This document shows, in pieces, positions 31,488 to 32,753 of a stretch of DNA of 32,753 nucleotides; positions within the stretch are counted from its first letter, which is position 1; every line of letters begins with the position of its first letter. The stretch lies in NCBI GenBank assembly GCA_025964065.1, contig JAOPZO010000257.1, positions 1 through 32,753 of the forward strand, given 5' to 3'. This DNA is from Solirubrobacterales bacterium. GTDB lineage: Bacteria > Actinomycetota > Thermoleophilia > Solirubrobacterales > Solirubrobacteraceae. The notes beneath the pieces are model-generated. The model ran no database searches and was not told the DNA's origin. It was given only the letters and a program-made list of their open reading frames with translations. The position numbers and the translations under genes are program-made.

Positions 31488-31855
31488 GCGCCGACTTCGG
31501 CGGCGTCCGGGACGTCGTGACGCAGGACGCGATCGACGCCTACGCCGAGCTCTCCGGCGACTTCAACCCGCTGCACGTCGACCCCAGGGCCGCGGCGGCC
31601 TCCGAGTTCGGCGGGATCATCGCCCACGGCCCGATCGCGCTCCAGGCGTTCTTCCGCGCCGCCACGGGCCGGCTCGGCGTCGAGGCGCTGCCGGCCGGCA
31701 CCGCGGTGAAGGTGACCTACCGCGCACCGACGCGGCCCGGCGACACGATCGGGTGCGAGCTGCGCCAGGAGGACGGCACGGAGCTCCTGGCGGAGTGCGT
31801 CAAGCAGGACGGGACCGTCGTGGTCTCCGTCCGCGCGACGCTGCCCGGTGCCTAG
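31484..31855 (+). CDS. MaoC-like (R)-specific hydratase subunit (second pair)
   Basis: This is a 123-aa MaoC protein with the hydratase-2 motif IDAYAELSGDFNPLHVDP and GGIIAHGPIAL, and catalytic Asp and His present. It closely resembles the gene at 27486-27881 (YRAPTRPGDT against YRAPTRLGDT). AGGAGG at 31471-31476 gives good spacing to ATG 31484, which overlaps the partner stop (ATGA). It is expected to form a two-subunit enoyl-CoA hydratase with that partner. Its stop codon overlaps that of the convergent SDR gene in a CTAG. Confidence 0.88.
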   Translation: MSADFGGVRDVVTQDAIDAYAELSGDFNPLHVDPRAAAASEFGGIIAHGPIALQAFFRAATGRLGVEALPAGTAVKVTYRAPTRPGDTIGCELRQEDGTELLAECVKQDGTVVVSVRATLPGA

Positions 31856-32619
31856 ACGCCGGTCATCACACCGCCGTCGATCGACAGTGCCGTCCCGGTG
31901 ATGTAGCCGGCCGCGTCGCTCAGCAGGAAGTGCACGGCGTCGGCGACCTCCGCCGGCGTCCCGTAGCGCTTCAGCGCCGTCGTCTGCGCGAACAGCTCGT
32001 GGGCGGCGGCCGGGTCTTCGGGGTTCACGAGAACCTCGATGCTCCGCATCAGCGGCGTGTCGACGGGGCCGGGGCAGACGCAGTTCGCGCGGATCGGGAT
32101 ATCCGCGTTCTCGAGCGCGATGCTCTTCGTGAGGCCCAGCAGCCCGTGCTTCGAGGCGCTGTAGCCGCTGAGCAGCCCGTAGCCCTGGAGGCTCGCGGTC
32201 GATCCGATGTTCACGATCGCCCCCGCACCCTGTGCGCGCATGATCGGGATCGCGGCGTGGACCGCGTAGAACGCCGAGAGCAGGTTCGTGTCGACGACCT
32301 CCTCGAACTCCTCGATCGCGTAGTCCTCCAAGCGCGCGGAGCGGCCGTTCATCCCGGCGTTGTTCACGAGCCAGTCGAGTCGGCCGAGGCGCTCGGCCGT
32401 CTCGCGGATCCAGCCCTGGACCTCGGAGGCGCGCTTGACGTCAACCCGGGTGAAGCGCGCGCGGCCGCCGGCCGCCTCGATGAGGGAGACGGTCTCCGCC
32501 CCGGCGGTCTCGGTGCGGGCGGCGACGGCGACGGTCGCGCCCGCCGCGGCGAGCCGGAGCGCGATCGCCCGGCCGATCCCCCCGGAGGCTCCGGTGACGG
32601 CGGCAACGAGATCGGACAT
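31852..32619 (-). CDS. short-chain dehydrogenase/reductase (SDR)
   Basis: This is a 255-aa classical SDR. The cofactor loop TGASGGIG is at 9-16, NNAG at 86-89, the catalytic Ser140, Tyr153 and Lys157 in the expected spacing, and the C-terminal GTALSIDGGV is present. It would oxidise or reduce a hydroxy/keto group, plausibly the 3-hydroxyacyl-CoA step next to the MaoC hydratases (inference). GGAGC lies just before ATG 32619, about 10 nt after the stop of the upstream AhpD-like gene, so the two form an operon. Confidence 0.92.
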   Translation of the reverse strand: MSDLVAAVTGASGGIGRAIALRLAAAGATVAVAARTETAGAETVSLIEAAGGRARFTRVDVKRASEVQGWIRETAERLGRLDWLVNNAGMNGRSARLEDYAIEEFEEVVDTNLLSAFYAVHAAIPIMRAQGAGAIVNIGSTASLQGYGLLSGYSASKHGLLGLTKSIALENADIPIRANCVCPGPVDTPLMRSIEVLVNPEDPAAAHELFAQTTALKRYGTPAEVADAVHFLLSDAAGYITGTALSIDGGVMTGV

Positions 32620-32629
32620 GAGCCTGCTC

Positions 32630-32753
32630 CTAAACGTAGGGGTCGTCGAGCTCCAGGCGGAGCGCGTTGGTGAGGCCGCCCATGAGGGCGTAGAAGCCGA
32701 CGAGCACGAGCAGCTCGAGCCGCTCGCCGTCCGACCGGTCGAGGCGCGACCAG
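32630..32753 (-). CDS. AhpD/carboxymuconolactone-decarboxylase-like protein, 3' end only
   Basis: Only the last 40 or so codons lie in the window (minus strand, stop TAG at 32630-32632). The frame reads WSRLDRSDGERLELLVLVGF, then YALMGGLTNALRLELDDPYV. This matches the C-terminal helices of CMD/AhpD-like proteins, whose catalytic cysteine motif would lie off the right edge. It is immediately upstream of the SDR. Subfamily cannot be told. Confidence 0.65.
   Translation of the reverse strand, partial: WSRLDRSDGERLELLVLVGFYALMGGLTNALRLELDDPYV

Overview
The window is very GC-rich, densely packed DNA with many 1-4 nt stop/start overlaps and several GTG starts. Together with LLM-class oxidoreductases, DrrAB-like export, paired MaoC hydratases and several acyl-CoA dehydrogenases, this points to an actinobacterium. 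A Thermoleophilia/Solirubrobacterales-type soil organism is my best guess (inference). No rRNA, tRNA, CRISPR array, transposase or phage gene was seen.

Layout. (1) 1-3.7 kb: a TetR regulator truncated by the left edge, divergent from a cytochrome P450 across a 26-bp near-palindrome; then a YchJ-like SEC-C protein and an isovaleryl-CoA-dehydrogenase-type flavoprotein. (2) 3.7-7.3 kb: a four-gene, translationally coupled operon (ABC ATPase, ABC-2 permease, NarL-type histidine kinase, response regulator), a self-contained stress-sensing export module. (3) 7.5-10 kb: a secreted 816-aa protein with a Het-C/phospholipase-C-like helical domain, a PLAT domain, a proline-rich linker and a CARDB domain.

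(4) 10.2-23.1 kb: the most interesting region, a hydantoin- or lactam-degradation island. It holds an ornithine-cyclodeaminase/mu-crystallin-family enzyme and an LLM oxidoreductase (+); a sugar-type ABC importer interleaved with an Asp/Glu/hydantoin racemase (-); a GntR/HutC-family regulator (+); and a three-gene operon for ATP-dependent hydantoinase subunits A and B and an M20-family N-carbamoyl-amino-acid amidohydrolase (-). Three matching 24-bp operator-like sequences (two 10-bp half-sites around a 4-bp core) lie at 10171-10194, 17172-17195 and 23096-23119, one at each main promoter of the island. They define a putative local regulon of the GntR protein. Inferred scheme: import of a cyclic ureide or lactam, racemisation, ATP-driven ring opening and decarbamoylation, with the two flanking oxidoreductases acting on the released amino acid or a related imine.

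(5) 23.5-32.8 kb: acyl-CoA catabolism. A seven-gene minus-strand operon (quinone oxidoreductase, MaoC pair, acyl-CoA dehydrogenase, crotonase, LLM oxidoreductase, metallo-beta-lactamase-fold protein) is divergent from an acyl-CoA synthetase followed by a second, paralogous MaoC pair. An SDR and the end of an AhpD/CMD-like protein close the window. The acyl substrate cannot be read from sequence alone.
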